From the NCBI GenBank assembly GCA_028671895.1, contig CM053794.1, forward strand, positions 41,432,501 through 41,496,500: a DNA stretch of 64,000 bases, in the 5' to 3' direction. The position numbers and the translations under genes were made by a program. This stretch comes from Oenanthe sinensis. Its lineage: Eukaryota; Streptophyta; Magnoliopsida; Apiales; Apiaceae. Shown one piece after another: positions 49,601 to 60,479 of the stretch (position 1 is the first letter of the stretch; the number at the start of each line of letters is the position of its first letter). The notes under the pieces are model-generated. The model searched no databases. It was not told the origin of the DNA and saw only the letters and a list, made by a program, of their open reading frames with translations.

Positions 49601-49676
49601 TGCACTGTTAGAGAGCAACACTGGTAGAAATGACCAAATTCTCTATGATAAGTTGGTGACGATGTCCGACATTTGA
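37644..49676 (+). CDS. RSA1: CCAR1-like nuclear protein (RSA1/EMB1579-like), 21 exons
   Basis: Exons: 37644-37739, 38638-38850, 39835-40119, 40269-40369, 40610-41275, 41379-41424, 42204-42296, 42370-42425, 42716-42833, 44092-44303, 44377-44440, 45207-45380, 46044-46074, 46154-47316, 47440-47514, 47748-47822, 47941-48342, 48964-49176, 49290-49331, 49421-49483, 49587-49676. All join in frame to 1425 residues. In order: a Ser/Gly/Tyr-rich N-terminus (MYPSRGSNSNYGQ); an Arg/Glu run (about 355-430); an SPVKEVRREY-VYSSSLVEVQ segment and a DBC1-type block (VVVNWPRENMKLSIHTP to 'LFNHKEVTVLYVPDL'); a long Lys/Glu/Ser disordered part; an acidic stretch (DETDEDEDPEEDPEEDEE); and a C-terminal EF-hand-like pair (FRFFDRNRVGYIRVEDMR). 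This order is that of animal CCAR1/DBC1 and Arabidopsis RSA1/EMB1579, a nuclear protein linked to salt response, transcription and splicing and needed for embryo development. The EF loop lacks a full set of Ca ligands, so calcium binding is doubtful. Confidence 0.9.
41916..42102. mobile_element. hAT-type MITE with 'TTACTCGGACTC' ends
   Basis: Ends CTATGTTACTCGGACTC and the complement of the same sequence at the right are perfect inverted repeats. GTTTAACT is duplicated on both sides (41908-41915 and 42103-42110). Inside are several GGACAC/GTCCGA words. It lies in the sixth intron of the RSA1-like gene. The near-perfect ends and target copies suggest a fairly recent insertion. Confidence 0.9.
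42834..44091 (+). other. Long intron of the RSA1-like gene
   Basis: Holds a direct repeat of GCTTTTCAGGAATGTGTAAT at about 43026 and 43079, spaced 53 bases. Each copy contains TTTTCAG and so offers a decoy acceptor. No gene inside. Confidence 0.5.
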
Positions 49677-51562
49677 AGAATATCGTGTGGAAGGATCCAA
49701 TGTGATTCTGCAACCCAATTAGTTTTCTAGTTCTTTTATAGTTGAATTCTTTACAAGCTTCTGCTGGTTAATTTTAAACTTAAATTTTCAGTCTTAATTA
49801 GACATTGTAACTTTTCTGTTTGGTTTTAGTACCCTTGATTTTGAACTAAACTTGGCAGTCGGCTTATCAAGACACCAAAATTCACATGGATTTTCCATAT
49901 TTTTGCCCTTTTTAGAAAGATTTTTATATTGATTTTTTCATGCGAATCAGTTATACCTAAGTTTTGTATTTCATGCACAGAAAACGCATATAAAAAAACT
50001 TGAGCTAGATACATACTTTCGTATTAGAACAATAGAATCTCAGAGAACTTTAAGTAATTTTTAAAATTTAGGGGGTGGGGTGGGGTGGGGTGTTCCTAAA
50101 ACGTTAAAAGCTTAAACAGGCTTTAGTATATATTTTTTGTTTTGGGTGTGGGGGTCTAAATTTCTAATACAGTTGGGATGTACATTGGGTCGTATCTTTC
50201 TATTTTCTCAAAACTATTTTTAGGAAATATGAACGAAAGTCAAGGAAACGCGTTTCTTTCAAAAACAACATATAATTTCCTGTTTTTAGAAATAAGAAAA
50301 AAAATTAAGCACAACCAGAACCTACTCTAATCCATTATTACTAAAAATATATAATTAATAAAATTGTTGAGACGGAAAAAATAAATTCGTTAATGGCATC
50401 AGGAAAGTACCAGCATTTGGTTGGGTCATTCGAAATTTTTCTGACTCACATCCTCGTGGAACTGTGGAAGGGGTAAAGTATCGATCAAGAAGTGTGAGTT
50501 ATGTTTAAGACTCGGTGATATGGCTTGCGGCTTGTTATTGATGTAATTTTAAGGAATTCAACAAGTTTGACAAATTATGGCAAAAGTATAGTTAAAGAGC
50601 ATTTTGTTGGATTGCTGAAGATCAGATGTATAATAATTTTCCAGTACTTGTTGTTATTTTCTCTCTTTTATTTGTTGTTGGGGCCTGGGGGGATTATCGG
50701 GTCACGTAACATATGCTTCCTAAGCCCCGAAAGAGGGGGTAAAAGCTCCGTACTCCCTCCATATAAAAGAGAGTGGATTCAGTTCCATCTCTAAGAGGTT
50801 AAATATCTTTAATACATCTTTATGTTCACAGGGGCTAGAAAGACTCGGTCATAGGAACTAAGTGAGTGACTGATTGCTTATAAATAGTAGATAAATTTTT
50901 TAAAATCTAACAAAATTATCTAAAATACTAGAATTCGTAATCTTTCATTTGGATGTAAAAGAATTTAAGAAAAATGTGTATAATTGTCCAATTATCTAAA
51001 ATCAAATCTATTGACTTTAATGGTTGATTCAAAAAGATTTAATCAGTAATTACAATTAGTTAAATTTGTAATCGGTCAACTTACTTGATACATCTAGATG
51101 CAATCAGTCACCCACTTGATATTTAACCCCATCCATATGTGTTTTTTTCATCACTTAAAAGTGAAAATAATTCAGTTATTTAAACATGACAATTATATTT
51201 GCATACAGTTGAGTATTCGACTCAATTCTTACGTCAAGAAGATTAAAAAAATAATAATAAATATAAATATCCAAATAACTCTATTAATTCTTGATTAGCC
51301 AAACGAAAGCTAAACATCTATTTTTAACCCCCACCAATCTGACATTAGTTAGGACAACTTCCCAACTCCCTCGCATTAAATTCCATTGCCAGCCATTTAA
51401 GTTGTTGACATTTACTATCTGTATGTATAAAAATACACATGTCCCCATTGCAGACCACATACAACTACTACTAAATCTTTTAAACAAGAATTATCTATCT
51501 CATCAGCTAGCCAAGCCTCACCAATTTATATACTTGTTAAACAATTTATATAGTTGTTTCCT
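49677..51562. other. Spacer
   Basis: 3' flank of the RSA1-like gene, a G-rich tract at 50071-50092, and a TACTCCCTCCATATAAAA word at about 50752 that resembles one Stowaway end without a partner. No gene seen. Confidence 0.5.
50071..50092 (+). other. G-rich tract, possible G-quadruplex
   Basis: Four runs of at least four G separated by single T (GGGGGTGGGGTGGGGTGGGG). This satisfies the usual G-quadruplex pattern with one-base loops. It lies about 400 bases after the RSA1-like stop codon. Confidence 0.7.
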
Positions 51563-51979
51563 ATGGGCATTGCAATGGATGATTTTAGTTTCCCACAAGT
51601 AGGTGATGATGAGATTGTTAAGCTCACAATCACACCCTCCTTATGGCGAATATCCTCTCTTGTTTTTCCAGAGTATAATCATAACAAACAAGAAGAGGAC
51701 GACGACGACACGAATAGCATGCATGATGATTTGCAAACAAAAAGCTCAGGCTCTTGGGCAGATGAGAAAATGGACAGCTTGTGGGAGGACATGAATGATC
51801 ATGATTATAATTCTCAAAGTTTAGTAGCTCATCATCAGCAAGGGGATGTGCAGTCCTCCAGGACCAACCACCAAGAATCTTTTAGAAAGAGCAAGATTAT
51901 AAATACAGTGGTAATCAAGGTAACCAAGAAGCTTTTCTCTCACCGAATCAGAATCATGCCTGGTGCTAGCAAGTTCTAA
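51563..51979 (+). CDS. Small uncharacterised plant protein, 138 residues
   Basis: Single-exon frame starting MGIAMDDFSFPQVGDDEIV at 51563 (an in-frame ATG 12 bases later would give MDDFSF). It has hydrophobic-proline words (LTITPSLWRISSLVFPEY), an acidic run (EEDDDDTNSMHDD), the segment 'ADEKMDSLWEDMND', and a basic C-terminus (VIKVTKKLFSHRIRIMPG). The 'M.SLWEDMN' segment reminds me of small unnamed plant proteins, but I cannot name the family. No signal peptide or membrane segment. Composition is unlike random AT-rich spacer, which supports coding. Confidence 0.6.
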   Translation: MGIAMDDFSFPQVGDDEIVKLTITPSLWRISSLVFPEYNHNKQEEDDDDTNSMHDDLQTKSSGSWADEKMDSLWEDMNDHDYNSQSLVAHHQQGDVQSSRTNHQESFRKSKIINTVVIKVTKKLFSHRIRIMPGASKF

Positions 51980-53924
51980 TTTTATTGCCTGATTTAGTGG
52001 GAACAGTCGCTTACTGTATTATTACTGAGATCGGCATGTTGATTAGTTATACTACTAGCTAGTGTTCTTATAGCTAAGTAGAGAGGATCTGTCTTTGAGT
52101 AGTTTTGAGTTTTCAACTAGATTGATTTATAAAAATATACCAGCCAGGGAGTAATTCAGTAATATGTTCATTAGTGACTATATTTAGTCCAGGGGTCTGT
52201 ATCATTTGTTTGACAATTCTTGCTTCTGAAATCATTTTAGCATAGTAACACACAGGAGGATTTGTTTTATATATTGCAAATGTTAAGCGGGTGAATTTGG
52301 GTAATGCCCTTTGTATCACAATTTGAAAGAAAATGGCTTAAAATATTACAATTTCAAAAATTACCTTTTTATCACTGAAAAACACAATTTTATCATGTGT
52401 TTTTAAAAAACGCATTTTATGATACGTTTTTTATGTATAAAAAATTTAAAAATTCTAAAACGCATCATGAAAATGTGTTAGCAGGAAAAAAATAAAACTG
52501 AGCCCACTTTCCTTGACCTATTAAAAAGAATGTAAGGTTTTATACAAAAATTAATAACGTGACTTCAAGTCACGTTATTGTGTGATAGAGAAGGACCAAT
52601 TTATTAATTAGTGATATTTTGAATATTTTATCTTCAAAATGTGATTAAAAGAGTCATTTCTCGTGAATTTGGGCTGAGTAGAACTGAATATTCGAGTCTA
52701 TTTTTAAAATGGGATTAACCATTTGATTTTTTCGGATCAAATAAATTTTATTCCTATCCCGATTTCAATTTCAATATAATCGGGTATCCAATATTCAGAT
52801 ATCTATTTAAAATTGATAGAAAAAATAAATTATTCGGTTTCGAATTAAAATTATAGAATTTAGTTTATTTTGTAAATAAATATTTTAATTTATTATATTT
52901 TAATCTAATTTTATTAAATTTATAAATCATAAATTGCTTATATTATTTTTAAATATCAAAATTTTAGATCTTCATATTTATAAATTTATTTTTCATTTTA
53001 ATTTTATATTGAGCACACCCTAAAAAACGTGTTTAATAATTCCTTATTAATTAAATTTTTGGGTATCTAGCACCAGCACTAATCACAATTGGGATATCAA
53101 CACTGGCCGTAGCCCATGTACACGGATCGAGTTGTGAGATTTTAACAACCTAATTCAATTTAATCGGGTTTATAAATTTTCAACTCAATCTATAAAAATA
53201 GAATTTGTAAACCAACCCTTTTAATGCATTTCGGTTTGGATTGGTTTAGATCAGATTAATAGGGTTAATAAATATATAAATAAATTTTTTATCAAAAGAA
53301 ATAAGATTAAAAATGAAAGTTCAAAACAAATTGGAGATTTTTAATATTGTAATATAAATATACAATAATAGTGTAATAGACTAGGACTATGGAGTGTGAA
53401 CTAATACACTAAATGTTAATGGGTTGGATTGATATATTGGACATTTGCGTTATTTATTAATTAATTTATTTTTAATCGGACCTGGTTAGATTGGATTGGA
53501 TTTTAAAAATCAAAATCCATATTTAACCAATTAAAACCGGGTTAACATTTTTTTCAATCCGAATATATATCATGTTGGAAAAAATCGATTTGTATCTATC
53601 AAAAAATGAACGATTTGATTTGGATTTGTCAGAGGTTGGCCAAACAGTATACTCTCCGGCCCGCAGGTACGTTATATGATTATAATCATATAAGAGGGGG
53701 AAACGGGACTGAAAAATAAATAATCCATTTGTTTTTACTTGCCGGAGCTTTAGATTTAAGTAGGTTCCATTGGTGTATTTGAGCTTTGTGTTAAATATCT
53801 CTGGAAGCGAACTAGGTACATACGGTTATAATCCATTGGAGATTCTTCAATGCACACCACTTGTTTGATCAATTACCCCACGTAATGTTGGTTTAAATTT
53901 CTTACAATTATATTCAACTCTGCA
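51980..53924. other. AT-rich spacer with degraded repeats
   Basis: 52680-53000 and 53110-53600 are built of TTCGGAT/AATCGGGT/GGATTGGATT-like words similar in style to 21590-22320. They look like decayed repeats of unknown class; no ends could be defined. Confidence 0.4.
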
Positions 53925-55702
53925 ATGTTTAGTAATCTGATATCTAGACATGCTAGGCGAACATATCATTGTGCTTCCAGAAGTCTTACATTTGGTCTGT
54001 CGAGACCGTCTTCTCAATTTTCATGCACTAAACTCTCGCAGAATCAATTCTGTAGTCATTCTCACTATAATGTAGCTCTTTCGTCAGTTAAGTATAACAC
54101 TCATTTGCGGTGTTTTAGTTTGCCAGCTTTAAAACTATCATCGTTGGCGAGTCTGCAAATGGTTGCTTGCAGAAGTTCTAATGTTGTTTCTAAATTGTTG
54201 CTTCCATTAGTATCACCTATGGTGAAGTTGTATTGTTCTGAAACTGCACAGATGAACACAATGGTGTATTGTTGTGAAAGTGATGCCGATAAGGTGTATA
54301 AAACAATTGTTGATAGCTCTAGTCCGAACGTTGATTTGGAGAAAAATCTTGAACTACTTGGCATAAATTTGAAAACTCCGTTGGTGATGATGGTGCTCCA
54401 AAGGCTTCATTATGAGGAGAAGTTGGCCTTTAGATTCTTTACATGGGCTGGCCATCAGGATAATTATGCTCATGAACCTCAGGTTTATAATGAGATGATT
54501 AACATATTGTCTAGCACAAAGTACAAGGTGAAACAATTTCGGATTGTCTGTGATAGATCACATGAAGAGGAACAACAAAACTTTAGTGCCTGTTGATGTT
54601 TTACTGAAGATTTTAAGACAGTACACTGAGAAGCATCTCACCCATCTTCAGAAATTCGCCAAGAAAAAAAAGATACGAGTGAAGAGACAGCCAGAAATCA
54701 ATGCTTTTAATTTGCTGTTAGATTCACTTTGCAAATGTTGTCTTTGTTGAGGATGCGGAAGGCATGTTTAGGAGGATGCACAACAAGGTAAAACCCGATG
54801 CTAACACATACAATATTTTGTTCTTTGGGTGGAGTAGAGTTAGGAACCCTACTAGAGGTATGAACATACTTGATGATATGATTAAAATGGGTTTTACACC
54901 TGATAATTTCACTTATAATACTGCCATAGACACCTTCTGCAAAGCTGGAATGGTGACAGAAGCTGCTGCATTGTTGGATTTCATGAGAACGAGAGGTACA
55001 ACCTTGTCTTCTCCCACTGCAAGAACATATGCGATAATGATCGTGGCATTTGTCCAGCGATAAAACGGACGAAGCGTTTAAACTTCTAGGTGACATGATA
55101 AGCAGTGGAACCCTCCCTAATGTATCCACATACAAAGAACTGATTGAAGGCATGTGTTTAGCTGGAAAGACAGAGGCAACTTATAAATTCCTGAATGAGA
55201 TGGGAAACAAGGGTTATCCTCCTGATATAATGACATACAATTGTTTTCTCAAAGTACTTTGTGACAACAAAAACCAAGAAGAAGCGCTTAGGCTGTACAA
55301 GAAAATGAGTGAGGTGGGATGCGTGTCCAGTGTACAAACTTTTAACATGCTAATCGCGATGTATTTTGAGATGGGTGATCCTGATGGAGCCTTTGAGTGC
55401 TGGCATGAGATGGAAAAGAAGGGCTATATAGCAGTATTGATTCCTATTGTGTGATGATTGAAGGCCTTTTTGGTTGTAATAACACACATGATGCTTCTGT
55501 TCTCTTGGAAGAAGTCGTAAAAAGGGGATTGAAATTGCCATACAGAAAGTTCGATTCGTTTTTGATGCAGCTTTCTTCTATTGGGAATTTGCAGGCCATC
55601 CATAGATTATCAGATCATATGAGGAAATTTTACAACCCTGCGATGGAAAGACGTTTCTCCCTATATCAAAAACGGAAGAGCATGAGCTTAAGAGGGAAAT
55701 AA
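53925..55702 (+). pseudogene. P-type PPR gene (At1g73400-like), broken by frameshifts
   Basis: The frame opens with a Ser/Arg/Leu-rich leader of the mitochondrial type (MFSNLISRHARRTYH). It then shows recognisable parts of a P-class pentatricopeptide protein: 'FFTWAGHQDN', 'PEINAFNLLLDSLCKC', 'VKPDANTYNILFFGWSRVR', 'GFTPDNFTYNTAIDTFCKAG', 'GYPPDIMTYNCFLKVLC', 'LKLPYRKFDSFLMQLS', ending 'YQKRKSMSLRGK'. The order and wording agree with my memory of At1g73400. The reading frame changes four times: near 54545, 54738, 55055 and 55428. The first three look like one extra base each, the last like an extra TA in CTATATAGC. Between the breaks the frames are open and protein-like. No GT-AG intron explains the breaks. 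It is either a recently lost gene or a stretch of sequence error. Such proteins normally bind organelle RNA. Confidence 0.8.
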
Positions 55703-56110
55703 AGATCATATTCCGTTGTATGGATGCCTTGGAGTCCAAACTTTAAAGTATGTAAAAGGTTAGTAGGTCACTGGTAAACGACCTCAGTTTGATTATATTC
55801 CATAGAAAAATAATAGTATCATCCTTTAAATCCCAGCAACTCACCATGCAATGGGCCAATTTCCTTGACATAACTCTATGAAATCTAATCGGCTGTTAGC
55901 TGACTGGTATACAAGCTCGTAATGAGGGGCGTGATCTTGCTAGTGAAGGTAATGAAATTATCTGTGAGACTACTAAATGGAGCCTCGAACTGGCTGATGC
56001 TTGAACTCGACTCCTCTAGAGAGTCCTCCTTCCAAGGGGCTAATCCAACTTCCATTGAAGAATTTTCCAAAGGGCTAAAATGATTGTACAAAGAGACCAA
56101 GGTGCAAAAT
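55703..56110. other. Convergent 3' flanks of the two PPR loci
   Basis: About 400 bases between the end of the broken PPR gene and the stop of the minus-strand PPR gene. A 71-codon minus-strand frame (55885-56100) follows the PPR stop, but in a different frame and without a recognisable domain. Confidence 0.5.
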
Positions 56111-57790
56111 TTATATGCAAGTGAAACCCGGCACCTTCCTTAATCCTCTTTCGCGCATTTTATTTCTAACAAGAGAGACGTCCAGCCACCTATCTTCTTC
56201 AGCATATATGTTAGACAACAACACATAATTACCTGCATTAAGGGGTTCAAGCTCAAATAACCGATTTGCTATCTCTTTTCCTAGTTCACTATCGGAATGT
56301 AGCTTACAAGCCCCAAGAAGTGCACCCCAAGCACCAGCATAAGGCTCAATAGGCATCGATTTTAACAGATCGTAAGCTATTTTCAGCTTTCCTGCTCGAC
56401 CAAGAAGATCAACTATACATGCATAATGGTCAGGAGACGGAACAATAGAATATTTATTAACCATGATATCATAGAATTGGCAACCTTCTTCAACAAGACC
56501 TGCATGACTACAAGCTGATAGGATGACAGTGAAGGCAACATTATCAGGAATAATCCCTCGACTTAACATACTAGAAAAGAGAGCAACAGCCTGAGGTCCA
56601 CACCCATGAATTGACAACCCTTGTATCATCGAACAATAAGAAATCAGGTCTCGTTTAGGCATTTTATTAAACAACATTGTAGCCCTCTCCATATTCCCAC
56701 ACTTTGCATGCATATCTACTAGAGCTGCAACAACATGAGGTCTACGTAAATCAAGCGAACTCTGGCTAACATATGAATCAACCCATCTAGCCAGTTCTAA
56801 ATTACCAACTTGGGAACAGGCAGACATCACATTAACAATTATATACTCATCAGGTTTAACATTTTGAGCACGCAAGTCAGTAAACAACTGTAAAGCCTCG
56901 TTAGGCTGCCCAATCTGCGTATACCCCGATATTAACGCAGACCACAAAACAACATCCTTACTAGTTGATTGATCGAACAAAACCCTCGCAGACGCCATAT
57001 CACCAGACTTAGCATACGCATCAATCATAGTAGTAAAAGAAACCACATTCCTCTCAGGCATTACATCAAACAACTTCCTAGCACTACCCAAATCCCCCAA
57101 CCGAACAAACACATTAATCATCGCATTCCAAGACCCCACATTCCTACACGGCATTTCATCAAACAAACTAACAGCCTTCTCAAAATCACCCACATTCGCA
57201 TACCCAACAATCATAGCCGTATACGACACCTCATTTCTCTCAGTCATTTCATCAAACACCTTCCGTGCACACTCAATCTCTCTACATTTCCCATAAAAAT
57301 CAACCAAACTCGACCCAACAAACACATCACTCTCAACCCCACATCTCATAATCAAACCATGAACAACCCACCCATCCCTCAAAGCCGATTCACGAGAACA
57401 AGCCTTAACCAAAGACGGAAAAGTATACTTATCAGCACAAACATTCGAACACCTCTTCATACGACGAAACAACAAAAGAGAGTCTTCAAGAGAAGAGTGG
57501 TGAGAATGAAATTTAATCAGCGTGTTCCAAAGATAAATATTGGGTTGATGTACGCGATCAAACACAGCGGAAATGTAAGTAATATTGGAAGAAAGTGAGT
57601 TAGAGAGAGATATAAAATGGGTAATAATAAAATGGTCTTGTTCGAAGCCTTGGTGGATGATTTGGGTGTGGATTTGATGGAGAGTTGATAGTGTTTTGCA
57701 AGATTTTAAAAGCTTTAAAATAGAATGAGAAAGAGGAGAAGATGACGATGATGATTCACACAAGCTTATACACCGACTAATCCAAGTCAT
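56111..57790 (-). CDS. PLS-class PPR protein with E domain (At5g37570-like)
   Basis: Intronless, 559 residues, starting MTWISRCISLCESSSSSSPL. It opens with the usual 'LLKSCKTLSTLHQIHTQIIH' lead-in. A chain of alternating P, L and S repeats follows (for example 'SDVFVGSSLVDFYGKCREIE', 'RNEVSYTAMIVGYANVGDFE', 'KDVVLWSALISGYTQIGQPN', 'VAFTVILSACSHAGLVEEG'). The C-terminus is an E motif ('PIEPYAGAWGALLGACKLHS' and 'NAGNYVLLSNIYAEEDRW') and it ends 'RGLRKVPGFTCI'. There is no DYW deaminase domain, so if it edits RNA it would need a DYW partner. PLS-class proteins act in mitochondria or plastids as C-to-U editing specificity factors. The compartment is not decided by this N-terminus. The final 'GFTCI' (often GCSWI) is a mild variant. 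A 209-codon plus-strand frame over 56969-57598 is its antisense shadow. Confidence 0.92.
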   Translation of the reverse strand: MTWISRCISLCESSSSSSPLSHSILKLLKSCKTLSTLHQIHTQIIHQGFEQDHFIITHFISLSNSLSSNITYISAVFDRVHQPNIYLWNTLIKFHSHHSSLEDSLLLFRRMKRCSNVCADKYTFPSLVKACSRESALRDGWVVHGLIMRCGVESDVFVGSSLVDFYGKCREIECARKVFDEMTERNEVSYTAMIVGYANVGDFEKAVSLFDEMPCRNVGSWNAMINVFVRLGDLGSARKLFDVMPERNVVSFTTMIDAYAKSGDMASARVLFDQSTSKDVVLWSALISGYTQIGQPNEALQLFTDLRAQNVKPDEYIIVNVMSACSQVGNLELARWVDSYVSQSSLDLRRPHVVAALVDMHAKCGNMERATMLFNKMPKRDLISYCSMIQGLSIHGCGPQAVALFSSMLSRGIIPDNVAFTVILSACSHAGLVEEGCQFYDIMVNKYSIVPSPDHYACIVDLLGRAGKLKIAYDLLKSMPIEPYAGAWGALLGACKLHSDSELGKEIANRLFELEPLNAGNYVLLSNIYAEEDRWLDVSLVRNKMRERGLRKVPGFTCI

Positions 57791-58302
57791 ATGGAGTTTA
57801 TAACAGCCAGCCCGCTCTATCCACCATACCTTGATTTATGTACGGTTCGTTAATCTTCCTATTCCCTCCGCGATTTTATTCTTTCGACTACTATGCGCTC
57901 CTCACTAATTTTTAACTTAAAATTACATATAATATGTAATTGAAAAAAATTATATTACAGAAAAATATATTTAATTTATTTTAAAATGTATTTTTCAATT
58001 TCTTTAAAATCTTAAAAGAATATTTTTTAGTTTTTAGTTAAAATTGAGATAAATTGACATAAAAAAGTAATAAAATTAATTTGTATTAAAATTATTATTT
58101 TAAATATTTTTTAAAATAAAAATATTTAATTAAAAAATTTATCCACAAAAAAGGTAAAAAATATTTATAATTATATAATCAAAATTCTTAAAATTAAATA
58201 TATCGCATGAAGTATTTGATTGTCTTTTTCTTTAAAAAAATTGTCCTTGAATATCACCCTCTCTTGTTTCAATATTTCTTTTATAATTTTTTTAAAGAGT
58301 AA

Positions 58303-58488
58303 TGCTAGGTGTATAAAATGGTACAAAATGTTGTATAAAAATAATTTTTAAATGGCATGACAGATTGTGATTGGTTGTAATTTTATTTAATTTAATGGAT
58401 CACAATTTATTCACACAAATCTCACTAACTTTCTAAATTGACACATCATTTGGAATAAATTTTTTGTACCCAATTTTATACCTCAAAT
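58303..58488. mobile_element. Probable MITE
   Basis: Left TGCTAGGTGTATAAAATGGT and right (complement) TTTGAGGTATAAAATTGGGT are imperfect inverted ends, followed inside by ACAAAA on both sides. Target duplication unclear. Confidence 0.5.
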
Positions 58489-59175
58489 GACTTTTTTTCA
58501 AAACTACTTCTACATTCCGATTTTCAATATTTAATTTTATGATTAATTTTATCATTTAATACAATAATTATGAGTAATTATATAAATAAGTTTGTAATTA
58601 CATATTTTTAAACTGTATGACTTGTTTTAAAAATTAAGCAGGGATGAAAGGAATATTAAAAATTAAAAACTATAAAGTTAGTATAGAACTAGACACAGAA
58701 TCACTGATTGGTTCGAAGGAAAAGAACATGTAGAAAAGTCTGAGAAGTGTGTGATTGATTGATAGATTGATGGCAAACAAAGTAGGGGGTCGACTCTTTC
58801 AATAGTCTCGCATGCCCCTGTTTTCACAAAAGATGTCCATCATCCAATTAACTTCTTTGTTTCTAACTCCTCTAAAGTCCAAAATGCAAATTCATTGACT
58901 TATTTCTCCTCTGTCTGGATTTATCCATTTTATTTAATATTTTTTAAATAAAATAGTTAATTTGAAATAAAAAAATATGATTTATAAAATTATGATATAC
59001 TTTTTTTGAAATATTAAAATGTTACTATGAGTCAATTTTTTTCTAAAGGACTTGATGTCTTTTACTGTATAAAATTAAAAAAACAGTGTGTACGGGAATA
59101 GTTTTGATATAACCTTTCTTATAAACACAAACTAAAAATAATTTTGAAAAATTTGACCTTTTCAAGGAAAAAAAA

Positions 59176-59325
59176 TTACAAAAATATATGATAATATAAT
59201 TTTATTCTTTAAATAAAAAATATGATACTATAATTTTAAAAAAAGGTTAAATACGATATAAAATTATAGTATCATATATTTTTGTAATTTTTTTTAAATA
59301 TATGATACTATAATTTTATATCATA
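59176..59325. repeat. Cluster of ATATGATACTATAATTTTA repeats
   Basis: The 19-base word occurs about four times: near 59176 (one variant), 59219 and 59303 in direct orientation, and near 59262 inverted. The inverted pairs could form a hairpin. Confidence 0.7.
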
Positions 59326-59661
59326 TTTACCATTTTTGTCATCTTTTCATTTTAAAGTATTCCAGATGTGAAAGGTATTTACTCTTTGTAAAAAAAAAAA
59401 TAGACAACTGACGGAGAGAGTATTGTCTAGGCAGCCTACAGGACTATAAAATGATCCGGGTAAAACTTAGAACACCCATGTTGAATCATTTTATTTGTAG
59501 TGTGTACAGATTTGGGTCCGAGATAATTTTATTTGTATATAAATCGATTTCTGATATATGAGGTTCGGATCCAAACCAAATATAAGTCACTAACATATTT
59601 TTTATTTCTTAATCGGATAGTTTATGATCCACCGAATATGAGTCAAATATGATTCACTGAA

Positions 59662-60479
59662 AGCATCTCCAAGGGCATTAGTTATATTGATTAGCTACGA
59701 TGATATAAAATAAATATTATCTAAAATTTGGTGAACCTATAAGGAATTTTGCTCCAGTGGTATTAGCTATAATGAATAGCTATATTTAAAAAATATTTAT
59801 TTATTATTTTCAAATTTCAATATTTATCATTAAATTATTAAATAAATACAATACACACACACATATATATAGAGGTAATTTTACAAGTTAAAATATATTA
59901 ACTAATTTATTTATTCAATACAAGTGAAAATAAAAACTATAATTAATGAAAAGATATAATTTTATGTTTATGTACGTATTTTAAAATAAAAATAAAAATA
60001 ATTGAAAATATAATAACATATTTAAATATGAGAAAAAGTAATTAAAATATCACTTTTATACATCATAAAAATACTAATATTTTTATAAATACTAGGATTA
60101 TCTCAAATCCATTCTCACTTCTAAAGACAATAAAACAAAATTTTATACTTTATTTGACATTACACTTAACATTATATAAAATTAAAATATTAAGTTAAGA
60201 TAATAATATATTAATTCTAAAAACCAAAACCCTAATTTTATATAATTTTCATAAACAAGAATCCAAATTTTGAAGAGAAAAAATAAAAATAAAATAAAGG
60301 ATAAATAAAAATTGTATTAAAGAGTTGAGCTGACATGGTTGATTTTAGAGGGAAATAATGTGAAGTAAATATAGATACTTTTCATTCAAGTGGTCCTTTT
60401 TTTTAAATATTATTTATATTTTTAAAAAGATTCATGCTACCTAGATATTATTGCTAACAGGTACAACCTCGGAGATGCT
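59662..60479. mobile_element. Probable non-autonomous DNA transposon
   Basis: Left AGCATCTCCAAGG and right (complement) AGCATCTCCGAGG form short inverted ends. 'AGAGCATCTCCAA' ends are common on plant non-autonomous elements. Interior is AT-rich and non-coding. No target copy could be fixed. Confidence 0.5.

Noticed and set aside
55885..56100. 71-codon minus-strand frame after the PLS-type PPR stop
   Set aside because: It is in a different frame from the PPR gene, has no recognised motif, and probably belongs to the 3' UTR.
56969..57598. 209-codon plus-strand frame over the minus-strand PPR gene
   Set aside because: It is the antisense shadow of a well-supported PPR gene; its His/Asn/Arg/Thr composition is what the complement of PPR codons gives.
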